From a virus, in the IMG/VR virus record IMGVR_UViG_3300010375_000019, positions 1 to 64,000 of that record: a stretch of 64,000 bases of DNA; one strand, written 5' to 3'. The notes below the pieces were generated by a model, which did not search any database, was not told the origin of the DNA, and saw only the letters and a list, made by a program, of their open reading frames with translations. The position numbers and the translations under genes are program-made. Shown here in pieces: positions 48,448 to 59,400 of this stretch (its first letter is position 1; each line of letters opens with the position of its first letter).

Positions 48448-48729
48448 ATGGATTCCATACAGATAAAATATTGGATTGTTGAAAGGTTGAATCAAATTTC
48501 GATCGTTGAACTGACCGATGCTTCTTTTTACAAAGCCTTCCCGAATCCGAAAGGTTCTTTTGTCGATGTGGCCATAAAGAATATGCTTTTGGTGAATAAC
48601 GGTAACAGGCCAATCGAAACCAGTGAGGAAATACTAGAATATTTTTGTAAAGCAAATGATTTGAAGTATTGGCGTGGCAATGATTTTCCGTTCAATCATT
48701 ATTTCTGCAAAAAAATCACTCGGTTTTGA
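48448..48729 (+). CDS. Hypothetical protein, 93 aa, last plus-strand gene
   Basis: MDSIQIKYWIVERLNQISIV ELTDASFYKAFPNPKGSFVD. Its 3' end overlaps the 3' end of the 1711 aa minus gene by 14 bases (tail to tail). No terminator is visible between them. Unknown function. Confidence 0.6.
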   Translation: MDSIQIKYWIVERLNQISIVELTDASFYKAFPNPKGSFVDVAIKNMLLVNNGNRPIETSEEILEYFCKANDLKYWRGNDFPFNHYFCKKITRF

Positions 48730-51700
48730 GTTCCTCGAGCAAATTGTCCATCTCATTTTCGATCTCTCCTTTGGTCTGTTTGATGTCCACACCCAATTGC
48801 AATGCAGCCAATTTAAGTGCTCGGTAATCCTTGAAGATGTTAGTGAACGTTTCCTTTTTGCGTTTCAATGCGTGTTCCTTGTCCTCGGGCTTTGAAGATG
48901 GGTTGCGCATCACAAGGTTGAATTCCTTTTTTGTCTGCTTGATCGCATCGCTCAGGCGGTAGACACGGTAACGGAATGCTTGAGAAATATCCTTCACCTC
49001 TGTCTTCTGGCCGGTGAACAAAGCAGTGAGTTCTTTCCCAAAGTCATATTGCTTGCCGTAGGTGTCCGTGGTGCCTTTTAGTGCTTTGGCAAGATTCTCA
49101 ACCGATTTTACAGTTCCAACCTGTGTAATACTCTCAACATGCATGAAAATATCCATCGCTATTTCCCCTGGGGTTGAATAGGGGTTGTAAATCTGTCCAC
49201 CTGTCTTTTTCTGGTTTCTTGTAACATCCTGATAAGCAGTCAGCACCATTTCCTCTGAAAGGAACGGTTGGAGTATCTGCCACGACATATCGAAAGCCGA
49301 TTCTGGTATACTGTTACCGTTCATGAAGGCATAGAAAGGACGCTTGAGGTAACTGAAAGGATCGGAATAACCCATGTCCAGCAAGGTGATTTTGTCCGCC
49401 TGATGGCCAAGGTACAGGAACTCGCTGGTTTCCTGCCATGGGGCCACGAATTTGCGCAAGGCCTTGTCATCGTCATCGTCCATGCCCAAGAATGCCCTTG
49501 AGGCTATGGACGCTCCCAAAGGCAAGGAAACGGCTGTCATAAGTCCAGCCATACGCTGTGCACCAATAGATGCGGTTTCCTTTGAACTTAGTTCACTCTT
49601 GGCCAAGGCAGCTGTATTGTATGCCGTCCTGATTACCTCCGCAGGGAAGGCCACAAAGGAGCCTATGAACGGGTTGAATCGGAGCTCCTTCACGATCTTT
49701 GGCACCAAGGAATAAGTCGGATATGTGGAACGGACTATTTCTGCTGCTTTATCCTTTACCTGTTGTTTATTCCAATTTGGGAATGCTTTTTTGTAGCGCG
49801 AGTATTCGTTCTCGAAAGCGTATATCTTGTAAAGGTCGTCCTCGAACTGGTAAAGGTTCTGTGCCGTGCTTAAAACACCGTTTTTCACTTTCTGCAAACG
49901 CCCTTCATTAAGGCGCTCGAAGAAATCGTTGCCTTCCTTGATGTCACCGATGATCTTCCTCAATTCCCCGGCCGATGCTGAATCCTGGACGATGCCCAGT
50001 TTGATGTACTCCTGTAATTTCTCGCGCATGGCCTTGTCATTGGAATACAGGTTGGCAAATGCCGTCTGTGCCGCCTTTCCGAACTTGTCCAGCCGCCAAT
50101 GGCCGTTGGCTATCACAAACCCAAGGTTGCCGAAGAAGTTGCGTGCGTGGGTCTGTATGGAGAAAATGGTCTTGCCTGCCTTGATGTAGCCGAAGAACTT
50201 CAAGAGGTACTGTATGAACTTGCTGTTGGCTTCGTTTGCGTTGAACTCAGCGAACGCCTGCGCTATCTCAGGCGTGGTGTAGAGTCCGTTCAATGGCGCC
50301 ATGGTGCGCGAGCCTTCAGCTGCTATCGGTGCATAGAACTGTCCCTGTGGTTTATCGAACAGGAACTTCTCCATACCGTCCTTTCTAACATCCTGAAGGA
50401 AATGGTTCTTCGCGATCAGGTTTGCCATCTTGGTCACCGATCTGGCATAGTTGAGCAACGGGTCTCCGTATTCACCCATCAATGCCCTTATCTCAGGCGC
50501 GATCTCACCGCGTTTCTTAAGGATGGACAGATCCTTGGACCCGAGTTTTGAGCCTTTCATGATGGCCATAGGTGCATCGGGAGAATACAAAAGGTAATTG
50601 ACAAGCCCCTGCATCTCCTCTTGGCTGTAGTTGGCGTATTTTTGACGAAGGAACGCCATAGCCTTGTTCTTCACTTCCTCTGGCACCGACCAGAACGGGT
50701 CATCGTATTTACGATAGCTTCTGGTCAAGTAAGTCCCTAAGTTGTCTGTGAACTTGGCCGATAGGTCGCCTGAGACAATACCTTCGTCTATGAACCGTTT
50801 GCTCAGGTTGTCCACTTGTGCGCGCATGTCCTGAATGATCTCGAGTGTCCTTTGCGGTATGGGGTTCAGCGGTTTCTTGCCGCTGAGAACTGCGTTCAAA
50901 TCGGTCACCTGCGCATCGGTGATCTTTCCGTAGTCTTTCTCAATGGCTTTTTTGAGGTCACTAATGGTAAACTTTATCTGCGATTCGTATGCACTTATCT
51001 CAGCACGTGTCTTGTTCCAACGGTCGAAGACATGTTGTGGAAGGTACCCTTTTGAGGTGAACTGTTCCTTGAAGAACTTCTTGATCTTGTCGCCAAGGTC
51101 GGTGTCGAACAGGAAATTGTGCGACAGTCCGTTTGATACCACACCGATCGGGTTTTTCTTGCGTCTGTTGTATGCAACCACATCACTGGCTGTTTCAGGT
51201 GCCTGGTGCTGCAACTTGGAACGGTCAACGGTATAGGTCTTTTTGCCCGACTTTATCTTCACCTTAGATCCTTCTCGGGAGACAACAACACCTTGTTTGG
51301 TGGAGTTCTTCCATTCGAAGTTCACTTTGTCCTCTTCGCGCACATTGGTGGTTTCGTTCAATGTGGTCTTGGGCGAAGGCTCAGCGGTTTCGGTTTTAGT
51401 CTCGGTCTGTATGATCGAGGACTTATGCACCGGATACACCGTGTTACCGCTCTTGATCTTGTAACGGTCGTGCGATTCGGAGACTATTTCTCCTTCTCTT
51501 TCACCACCAAGCCATTCGAAGGTTACTTTTTTGCCTATTTTTTCTCCGACTCCATTCTCCTCCGTCCCGCTTTGGCTAGGCTCTGGAACTTCACTTTGCC
51601 GTACGTTTTCCTCCCTATTGACGCTGTCACTGCCGCTGGGTTCTTCACCCCCGGCTCCTTGCTGATTTTGCTCTCCAGTTCCTTGAACCGTTGACCCGAT

Positions 51701-53851
51701 CCCAGCTTCGGTTTCTTTTGGTAGTTGTACATTGTCCTCTGGTGTTAAAATTGATTTATCAGTTTTTGGAGACTTGCTTCGCTTTGGTTTTTTAACGCCT
51801 GCTTCAACAGTTGGCAGTTTTTCAGCTTGTTGCGCTTGTGGTGTTTTTTCTTTGGTATTTTCTGGAACAGTTGGCTGTCCTGGTTGAGGTTGCTCAGTTT
51901 CAGGCGTTTCATTTTGCTTGGTTTCTGTGGATGTCTCCGACATAGATGTCGGAGACATGGCTGTTACATATTCGGAACGTTGGACTTTTCTGTTGCCTTC
52001 ATTGTCTGTATAAGAATGCTCAAAAAGATCGGATGCGCCTTTTGTGTCCAATCCCTCAAGTTTTGTCCCTTTGTTTTTGTCGGAAAGTATTTTTATCCCC
52101 GATGGGTTGTTTTCAAATTCACCTGTTTCGTCATTCTTTACAAAATGATGCAATTCTATTTCAACGAATCCTTTTTTGGTTTTCTTTCTTTCAACTTCAT
52201 AGTATTCGTCATCGCTGACTTTTACTTTGTCGCCTGTTTGGGCGTTTTCAACAAGCCAATTACCCAATGCTTTAGGCGATTGATCCGTTTTTGATTGTTC
52301 GCCTGCCGATTGAAATCCTTCATTTGCGTTTTGTGGTTTCTCAGGCGGATTTGGTTCCTCTTTGGGAACTACTTTTTCTTCTTGCGGGACTGGAACTTCA
52401 CTTTGGACGCTGCTGACCGTTTGTCCCCCTTGTGCATTGGAAGGTTCTTTGGTCCCTGTCCGGGGAATTCGTGACTCCACTTTTCCGCTATCTGTGGATG
52501 CTTCATCCACATGTACCGGCGTTGCGCTTCTGACTGAAAGGGCATCGTTTTGTTGTTTAACGTTTCCTAAATCTGTTTTTGGATATTTCAAATTCTGTTC
52601 TGGCGAATTATTGGTCACTGAATGGGCACCAAGGCCTCCTACAGCACCTTGCGCCATTGCTTCCAAGCGTTCGCGGGACTTCTCGTTGGTGTTCGCATCG
52701 TTCCAAGATTTGCCAAGGTCGTTGCCTGCCGTCTGGCCAGCACCGATCTGTTCCATCCATGTCTGGGAATATTCCGTACCTCCTTCGATAGCACCTGCTT
52801 TGGCCATCATTGAGGCTCGGTTTCGTAGACTTTTCAACAACTGGTTCTTGGGAAATACCTTGGTGACGTTCTTTGCGCCAACGTAATCCAAAAGCCCTGC
52901 TGCTGTACCATAAGCAACCGATGCAGCTGGATGGTCCAGTTTCTGGTCGATGACCTGTTTTATCGTAAGATTATTGTCTGCTGCTATTTTCTTGATGCCG
53001 TCAAGGTAGATGCTGCCAACCTCTTGGCCTATTGAAGTTGTGCCAGCTGTTGCTATGCTTACTGGTATCTGTGCCGATGCTTGACCCAATGCAAAACTCA
53101 GCCAGTTAAGTGCATCTATAGGGTCTTTCACTTTTTGCAGGTTGGAGACCAAATCCTTTGACAGTTCCTCGCCTTTCTCACCGTGCTTTATGGACCAATC
53201 GATCAAGCCCTGTTTCGTACGCTTGATGCTTTCCTCTTGCTCTTTGGTATAAAGATTGGGCTGGGAGAAACTTTCGTGCTTGTCGGCCATGGTGGCCATG
53301 GCTCCTACTAAAGAAGATGGTAAATCATACGCCAACGTTTTCCATGCGCTTTTTGCAGCTGTGACTATAGGGTTTGATTCCTTTGGGCCTTCGCCCATCT
53401 GTTCAGCGATATATTCTTTTGCCTTCTGTTCATCGTTCTGCTGCATTGACTGCTCAAAACGTTTTTGCTCAGGCGTTTTTTGGTTCTCCGCCATGACTTT
53501 GGCGAACTGTGCATCCTGTTCAGGCGTGGGATTGATTGGTGTTCCTACCTTACCATTTGCCGCGGGCTGTGAAATATTTCCCTCTGGTGGAGGTTGAGGC
53601 AAAGAGGTTTCCGAACCAGGAAGCGATTCGGGTACTGAAATATCTTTTTTTTTTACAAATCCGAACTGGTCTTGAAACTCCTGTAGACTTTTGCTGTAAA
53701 GACCACGGCCCTTGAGTCCTTCATAAAGTTTGCCTATCGATACATCGTTGCTGAACTGGTCCTGGAAATCATTGAAGGTCTTTGTGTAAAGGCCTTTCTC
53801 GACCATTCCGTCATAGAGTTTCTGCTTTGGGTCCAATACCTGCTTTCCCAT
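48716..53851 (-). CDS. Giant internal virion / polyvalent-type protein, 1711 aa
   Basis: Two N-terminal repeats (residues 11-33 and 41-63) share KLY.G....GLY.K...FQDQF. A Pro/Gln/Glu-rich linker follows, with a hydrophobic stretch near 250-320. The centre has SH3/KOW-like repeats (KVTFEWLGGEREGEIVSESH, KVNFEWKNSTKQGVVVSREG). The C-terminal half is helical, with NFFGNLGFVIANGHWRLDKF and FNPFIGSFVAFPAEVIRTAY like the large polyvalent-protein domains of podophages. Size, position beside tail proteins and composition fit an internal virion protein ejected into the cell. Confidence 0.75.
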   Translation of the reverse strand: MGKQVLDPKQKLYDGMVEKGLYTKTFNDFQDQFSNDVSIGKLYEGLKGRGLYSKSLQEFQDQFGFVKKKDISVPESLPGSETSLPQPPPEGNISQPAANGKVGTPINPTPEQDAQFAKVMAENQKTPEQKRFEQSMQQNDEQKAKEYIAEQMGEGPKESNPIVTAAKSAWKTLAYDLPSSLVGAMATMADKHESFSQPNLYTKEQEESIKRTKQGLIDWSIKHGEKGEELSKDLVSNLQKVKDPIDALNWLSFALGQASAQIPVSIATAGTTSIGQEVGSIYLDGIKKIAADNNLTIKQVIDQKLDHPAASVAYGTAAGLLDYVGAKNVTKVFPKNQLLKSLRNRASMMAKAGAIEGGTEYSQTWMEQIGAGQTAGNDLGKSWNDANTNEKSRERLEAMAQGAVGGLGAHSVTNNSPEQNLKYPKTDLGNVKQQNDALSVRSATPVHVDEASTDSGKVESRIPRTGTKEPSNAQGGQTVSSVQSEVPVPQEEKVVPKEEPNPPEKPQNANEGFQSAGEQSKTDQSPKALGNWLVENAQTGDKVKVSDDEYYEVERKKTKKGFVEIELHHFVKNDETGEFENNPSGIKILSDKNKGTKLEGLDTKGASDLFEHSYTDNEGNRKVQRSEYVTAMSPTSMSETSTETKQNETPETEQPQPGQPTVPENTKEKTPQAQQAEKLPTVEAGVKKPKRSKSPKTDKSILTPEDNVQLPKETEAGIGSTVQGTGEQNQQGAGGEEPSGSDSVNREENVRQSEVPEPSQSGTEENGVGEKIGKKVTFEWLGGEREGEIVSESHDRYKIKSGNTVYPVHKSSIIQTETKTETAEPSPKTTLNETTNVREEDKVNFEWKNSTKQGVVVSREGSKVKIKSGKKTYTVDRSKLQHQAPETASDVVAYNRRKKNPIGVVSNGLSHNFLFDTDLGDKIKKFFKEQFTSKGYLPQHVFDRWNKTRAEISAYESQIKFTISDLKKAIEKDYGKITDAQVTDLNAVLSGKKPLNPIPQRTLEIIQDMRAQVDNLSKRFIDEGIVSGDLSAKFTDNLGTYLTRSYRKYDDPFWSVPEEVKNKAMAFLRQKYANYSQEEMQGLVNYLLYSPDAPMAIMKGSKLGSKDLSILKKRGEIAPEIRALMGEYGDPLLNYARSVTKMANLIAKNHFLQDVRKDGMEKFLFDKPQGQFYAPIAAEGSRTMAPLNGLYTTPEIAQAFAEFNANEANSKFIQYLLKFFGYIKAGKTIFSIQTHARNFFGNLGFVIANGHWRLDKFGKAAQTAFANLYSNDKAMREKLQEYIKLGIVQDSASAGELRKIIGDIKEGNDFFERLNEGRLQKVKNGVLSTAQNLYQFEDDLYKIYAFENEYSRYKKAFPNWNKQQVKDKAAEIVRSTYPTYSLVPKIVKELRFNPFIGSFVAFPAEVIRTAYNTAALAKSELSSKETASIGAQRMAGLMTAVSLPLGASIASRAFLGMDDDDDKALRKFVAPWQETSEFLYLGHQADKITLLDMGYSDPFSYLKRPFYAFMNGNSIPESAFDMSWQILQPFLSEEMVLTAYQDVTRNQKKTGGQIYNPYSTPGEIAMDIFMHVESITQVGTVKSVENLAKALKGTTDTYGKQYDFGKELTALFTGQKTEVKDISQAFRYRVYRLSDAIKQTKKEFNLVMRNPSSKPEDKEHALKRKKETFTNIFKDYRALKLAALQLGVDIKQTKGEIENEMDNLLEELKTE

Positions 53852-53854
53852 CTG

Positions 53855-55297
53855 TCAAAGGTCGTCAAATGCGCCTTTTTCAAAGTTAGCGTTATTTTCC
53901 TTCCACTTCAAATACGCGTTCTCGTTCATCTTTTCAGCCAGTTTCTTGCCGTGGTTGTGCTTCATGTAGTTGAAATACTCTGGGTTCTTCATGTCCACTG
54001 GAATATCGTGCACGGTAGTGAATGGCTTTTTGTTTCCCATCAAATCATTGGAAGTTCCTTCCTTCAGCACCAGTCTTATCACTGGCTTGTTGTCCTTATA
54101 GGCGGTGGTTGCACTCTGTATCTCCTTGCCGTCCCATTTGTTGTCGGAAGGTATTGGCACTTGTGCATTAAGGAATTCAGGGTTTTCAATTTTACCCTTA
54201 AAGAATTTGGGTACGATATTTCCTACCTTACCAATAATTGGGAATCCCATACTTGGAATTTCTTTTGTAGTTGCAAGGTTGTTCAATGCCTGCATCTGGT
54301 CGTTGGTTACCTTATAATGGTCTTCCTGTACACTTGTACCCTCTTTTTGTGCTTGGGTATATGTTCCGATCGATCTAGTGTATTTTTTGTTGACTTCTGT
54401 CTGCAATTGTCTGACAACTGGTTCTACTTTATCGTACACCAACGAATTGAACTTGGGGTCCGTCCTGATCTGGTTGTACACTTCTTGGACACGGTTTAGG
54501 TTGCTTGGGTCTTCCCCGTTTGCACGTAATTGATCCTCTGCAACCTGCCAATAGGCTTTGTTCTCTATGCGGGGATCACTGTGGATCAAAAAATTTGTGG
54601 TCTCACCGATGTTCTTGAAACGCACGCCATGCTGTTGTGTTTTTTCCAGTTGGCCGAATGGTGTATTTATAATTGTTCCTTCAGGCGCGTAGGTCATCTG
54701 TGACTTGATTGGTCCCAATGAATCAGTCACCAAGGCATTGACATTGTAAGCACTAGGATGTGAGTTCATAGCCCTTAGTTCATCTGTATTGATGTTGTTA
54801 ATGTGTTTATCTATGAGTCTTCCATTGGGATCTACATCATACAATAAACTTGACCTGAGTTTGGTCATGGCATTAGTATCGAACTTGTTCCTGTCCTTCA
54901 AATATTCCTGTTGGTGCTGTTTAACAATATCTTGGGCTTCATTTCTTTTGGCTATATTACTGTTCACTGTTGATTCATCCTCAGCCAATGCCTGCTTTAT
55001 CTCAAGCCCAGACAAATGCGGGTTTTTCAACGCCATGTCATAAGTTTTCTTTTTGTGTGCACCTATTTCGCGTAGGCTTTCCTCTTGTTGGAATGTACCT
55101 GGTTTGTTGAAATCACTTTTCAAAAGTTCTTGATCTCGTTGATGTTGCTGCCGCTGCAACATCTGGTCATAATAGCGCTTGTTCAAAAGGTTCTGGTTCA
55201 TGAACTGCTGCCTGCGCAACAGTACATCCAATCCCTTGTTGCCCTGGAATATCTGTGCCTCTCCTGCACCTGTGCCTATTACTCCTAGGGTGGTCAT
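53855..55297 (-). CDS. Internal virion / ejection-type protein, 480 aa
   Basis: Gln/Asn/Lys-rich and mostly helical, with coiled coil near 30-80 (NKRYYDQMLQRQQHQRDQEL). The C-terminal part is more ordered (GNIVPKFFKGKIENPEFLNA). It lies between the 211 aa and 1711 aa proteins with 0-3 base gaps, like the ejection-protein trio of podoviruses. No enzymatic motif is visible. Confidence 0.65.
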   Translation of the reverse strand: MTTLGVIGTGAGEAQIFQGNKGLDVLLRRQQFMNQNLLNKRYYDQMLQRQQHQRDQELLKSDFNKPGTFQQEESLREIGAHKKKTYDMALKNPHLSGLEIKQALAEDESTVNSNIAKRNEAQDIVKQHQQEYLKDRNKFDTNAMTKLRSSLLYDVDPNGRLIDKHINNINTDELRAMNSHPSAYNVNALVTDSLGPIKSQMTYAPEGTIINTPFGQLEKTQQHGVRFKNIGETTNFLIHSDPRIENKAYWQVAEDQLRANGEDPSNLNRVQEVYNQIRTDPKFNSLVYDKVEPVVRQLQTEVNKKYTRSIGTYTQAQKEGTSVQEDHYKVTNDQMQALNNLATTKEIPSMGFPIIGKVGNIVPKFFKGKIENPEFLNAQVPIPSDNKWDGKEIQSATTAYKDNKPVIRLVLKEGTSNDLMGNKKPFTTVHDIPVDMKNPEYFNYMKHNHGKKLAEKMNENAYLKWKENNANFEKGAFDDL

Positions 55298-55933
55298 TTA
55301 CGATGGTGTTTCATTAGGCGATGGATAATCCCTCATGCTCCAGAATGATGAAGATGGTCTGTTCCAATAATTTGGTATTCCATAAGAGCCACCGTAACCA
55401 CCGCCACCATAGCCACCCTTCAATGAAGCTGTCTGTGCAGCGATACCTGTCAGATCGTTGACCGCGCCATATCTGTTCTGCATGGCTGCCCCTTCAAGTT
55501 GACGCTGGTAATTAAGAAACTGTTGTTGATCTTGGTTTTGAAATCCTGCCACATTGGAATTTGCGGCCATCAATTTGCCCAAAGCGTTCTGTTTGAAGTT
55601 TTGGTACCTTGAGGCAATGTCATTGTTCATTTTGTTTTTCAATCCCCCTTCGATATTGGCTGCACTGTTGAGAATATCGGTTGCCGATCTTGCGTTGCGT
55701 TGGACATTGCCTATTGCATTTGAAACAGTCTTGTCATTGCGTGCTTCGTCAGCGCTCTGACCTGCGTATGTTGTCGCATTGGCTTGTTGTTGCGCAAGTT
55801 TTTGATTGTCCAATGCAGCAGGAGGAACATAGTTTGTTGGCTTCTGGCGCTTGGCAGCAGTATCCTGCTGGTTCGCCTGATAGAGTTTGTATGTTGTGCC
55901 TGCTACGGCAACTGCACTTGCGACCCAGGTCAT
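55298..55933 (-). CDS. Ejection-type protein with N-terminal hydrophobic span, 211 aa
   Basis: Starts MTWVASAVAVAGTTYKLYQA (membrane-like), continues as a Gln/Ala/Asn-rich helix (ADEARNDKTVSNAIGNVQRN), and ends in a Gly/Tyr/Ser-rich tail (KGGYGGGGYGGSYGIPNYWN). It recalls gp14-type podovirus proteins that form the inner-membrane channel. The assignment is by pattern and position. Confidence 0.65.
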   Translation of the reverse strand: MTWVASAVAVAGTTYKLYQANQQDTAAKRQKPTNYVPPAALDNQKLAQQQANATTYAGQSADEARNDKTVSNAIGNVQRNARSATDILNSAANIEGGLKNKMNNDIASRYQNFKQNALGKLMAANSNVAGFQNQDQQQFLNYQRQLEGAAMQNRYGAVNDLTGIAAQTASLKGGYGGGGYGGSYGIPNYWNRPSSSFWSMRDYPSPNETPS

Positions 55934-56463
55934 CGTAACGATAATTTAAGTTTGAATTTTCTCAAAAACCTAATAATAGGATTCTCTTGCAATTTCCTAA
56001 ATTTTTCATACTCTTCATAATCCTTGGCAATCACGATATTTTCCAGTTTTTCAAGGTCTTCCGTATTGCTCGGGTTTGAGTGAACAGTAATCCACCAAGT
56101 GTCGGTCAAGCAATGGAGCATCCTTTTAGTGCCATCTTCTGAAATCATGGACAATGGGCCTTCCAATAATTCAGGTCCGCGTCCTTCTGTTATCACTTCC
56201 ACTATTCCTGACATCAAAAAGTTAGGATGTTTGTGCTTGTGGATTTTGCCTGTCAAATATGTGCCTGCGGGTATCCTTATCTCGCGCACGTAAATACCAT
56301 CAGTGAATGAATGTTTCAGTGGACATACTTGATTATCGCCTATCAACACGTTTTCGTTTTGCATCAACAATTCCTCGAAATCGAATATCTTCTCCCTGAG
56401 TTCCTTTCTGAGGGGATGCGATCTGTCCAATGATTTTTTATTCAGTGTACTCACTTTTAACAT
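55930..56463 (-). CDS. Cupin-fold protein, 177 aa
   Basis: Residues ~45-145 match a cupin beta-barrel: GIYVREIRIPAGTYLTGKIH KHKHPNFLMSGIVEVITEG, then GPLSMISEDGTKRMLHCLTD TWWITVHSN. The two His in HKHKH could bind a metal. Cupins sit in tail modules of several Bacteroidota podophages, role unknown. It overlaps the 1327 aa gene by 26 bases. Confidence 0.75.
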   Translation of the reverse strand: MLKVSTLNKKSLDRSHPLRKELREKIFDFEELLMQNENVLIGDNQVCPLKHSFTDGIYVREIRIPAGTYLTGKIHKHKHPNFLMSGIVEVITEGRGPELLEGPLSMISEDGTKRMLHCLTDTWWITVHSNPSNTEDLEKLENIVIAKDYEEYEKFRKLQENPIIRFLRKFKLKLSLR

Positions 56464-59400
56464 AGGCGAGGTTTATGAACTGCATGGAGTTCTTGTTTGT
56501 GGAGTCATCGTTCACTTGTAGCAATAAATATTTTGAACGCATGTCATCTCCTTGACGTAGCGATATAGTTGCATATACAACCAATGAATCTATCACTATA
56601 TGTGCACTACCCAATCCTGAACCATCATCTTCATTTTTAACACGTACACAGATAGAATCAAAATTACTTGGTGATGGTACATTTATAATATCAGAAAAAG
56701 TACCGTTCCCTTCTACCGATACCAAAGCAGTGTAAACCACCACACCAGATAAAATAAGTTCAATTGTAAAATCAAATGCTTTTGTAAATCCATTTGTGAT
56801 GGTGAATGAATAATTTATTTTATATGCAATACCTGCCAATCCAGATACAGGAAGTTTATACCTATTGCTTGCATAAAATAAAGCAGTGTTCAGCAAATTC
56901 ACACTTGGATTTGATGATATGGTCCATGCTGCCGTACCTACACTTGCATCATTTGAACCGCTTGACAATACAGGAGCTATGTTTATCGTATTGAAAGTAA
57001 GTAATTCTATCAGTGTGTTGACATCCTTTAATATGTTCGCATAAAACGTGTTCTCCTTTTTCTCGAACTCGTCAGATTTGAGATATGAATACTGTCCTTC
57101 CTCAGTGAAAAGTTCCACCTGTTTGAAGTCCACATCTGATGAAATGGATTCCATAGCAAGATCGATACCCATGAAGTCCTTTGACCATCCAGGGTGAGGG
57201 TTCACTGCAAGTTTAAGGAACGAGGTGTACTGCACTCCATAGAAATTATTGTAAATGCTGTTTTCGTTATGCACCCAAAATTGTCCGTTCTTGAAAGAGA
57301 CAAGCTTGTTGTTGATTTTTCCATAAAATTCAGGGATGAATGCATACCTGATCGTCCATTTGTCTTTCTCATAATTGAAAGCGATAGTCTCGCTTGCGCC
57401 TGTCCCGTCATTGAAAGTCAATAGGTATTCTTTGTTGAAAGGATCATGTCCCCCGATGATTTTTACACCGTCCTTGTTGGGAAGGTACAATTCGGATTTT
57501 GTCCTGAAATATTCCTTCCTTCCGTAATTGCTGATCGGGAACTGTCCTTCGTTGGTATACCTCCAAACTGCGCCTGCGTAAATATCGAAACCGAAAACAT
57601 TTCCTTCTATGTAAACAACCGATTCAGGATGGTAACTTCCATAACCACCATCTTGTAGCGCTCTGTTATAGGCGACCACATCAGAACTGGCAATCAAATC
57701 CTGTGATCCGTCTGATTTTGTGATGACATTTTCATTGGTATACACCACCGTTGAATTGAATTCATGTACTATCAACAACCTGTTTCCTACCGTCAAAATC
57801 TTGGTGATCGCTCCGCGTTCATAGGGCAATGAATACTGATTGCCAGAATCGAACGAACTGAGTCCGTTGATATTGGTGTCCTGTACATAAGTATTGCTGA
57901 AACGGATGACCGATGTCCGTGGAAAGGCTTTTTTATCCAAAACATCCGCTATTGTTTTGCCTTGGCTTCTTGCAACTTTAGTGTAGTCAGAAACTATTAT
58001 TTTAACATTGCTGAACACACTTGGTTGCGATGGATATACATTGGCGTTTTCCACATTTTGTGTGTTCACCAAAGTAGTTGTAGGTGTTGGGCTTTCGGCA
58101 AACAACAGACTATCTGCGTTCTGTTGCAACTTGGTGACACCTGGAAATCCACCCCGCCCATCGATGGCACTTACGTAAGTCGTCTCGGGACTATGGGTAT
58201 TATACGTTTGTTGAAAATAAAATTGAGATTCACCATTTGTTTTATACAGTGCATCGGAAAAGAAAGCGCCACTATATAAAATGTTTGCTCCTTTTGAGTA
58301 CAGATAGGTTGGACCTTGCAGATCCTTGATGGATGGAAAAGTAAATGTGCCATCTGCATTAACCTCTATCCTTTTGCCTATTTCATAAAAAACATTGTTG
58401 GAAGGAGCATCTTTTGGCACAAAAAACTCAACAGCAAATGAAGAAGGAAGGCTTGACCAATCGGTTATCCCGAAGTTGTTTATAACTACGTAATCACCTA
58501 TGATATTCTGTATTTTCTCAATGTTCGTTGTTATAGGAAGCGAATTTGCTTTTATGTAATTATCGATACCGACTGGCCGTACATAAAAAGTAGTATCCAA
58601 AGTGACCGCAAAATCCTTTGGTATCTGCAACCATATTTGCGAAAAGTCGGCTTGCAATGCAGGTTTTGCCTTTGTGAAAATCCTTCCATTTATCAATACT
58701 TCTGTACCTGCAACTGAATACCCTGTCACGTTATCGTACTTATAGAAATAAGGCCTTACATTGGACTGATGGTATGTTTGATAAAATTGGTCCTCAGTGA
58801 CGCAAAGGCTTATGAACCTTACCTTTGGGCTAGTTGAAAAATTACCGGAGACATCAAAATCCAAAGTCCTGTTATTGTACGAGCCGTAATGTTCTATTTC
58901 GCCTCCCAATGGCCTGCTGTCCCTTTTGGTAAAATCATTTGCAATTGTCAGTTTGGTGGGCGAAACAACGCCCATGCAACGTAATTGATAATCAAAGACT
59001 GCTATACCGAACAGATGGACTGCATTGTTTTTCCAATAGGTTTTGAAAGGATTGGGCATCACCCTAATCAATTCCCAATTTCTTGTATATGTCCCGACAA
59101 GTGCAGTATAGGCAGCATCTATTCTTATGGTGGCAACCCCAGCAGTTATTGATATTACATTTCCGCCAAGAAAAAAACCTCCTGAAGCAAATCCTGGCAA
59201 CGCGTCTGATGTGTAGAACATAACCCTATCGCCAACCACGAAACTTGTGACAAATGGAGTTATAAAACTCTGGTTGCTGGCAATGGTCAAAGATCCATTC
59301 CATACATCGTGTGATGAATCCTTTGTGTAACGTGGTGTTATTGTTATAGTAGGCGAATCAAGAACATCGAAATTCTCTTCATCGGCCGTAACGAAAACCC

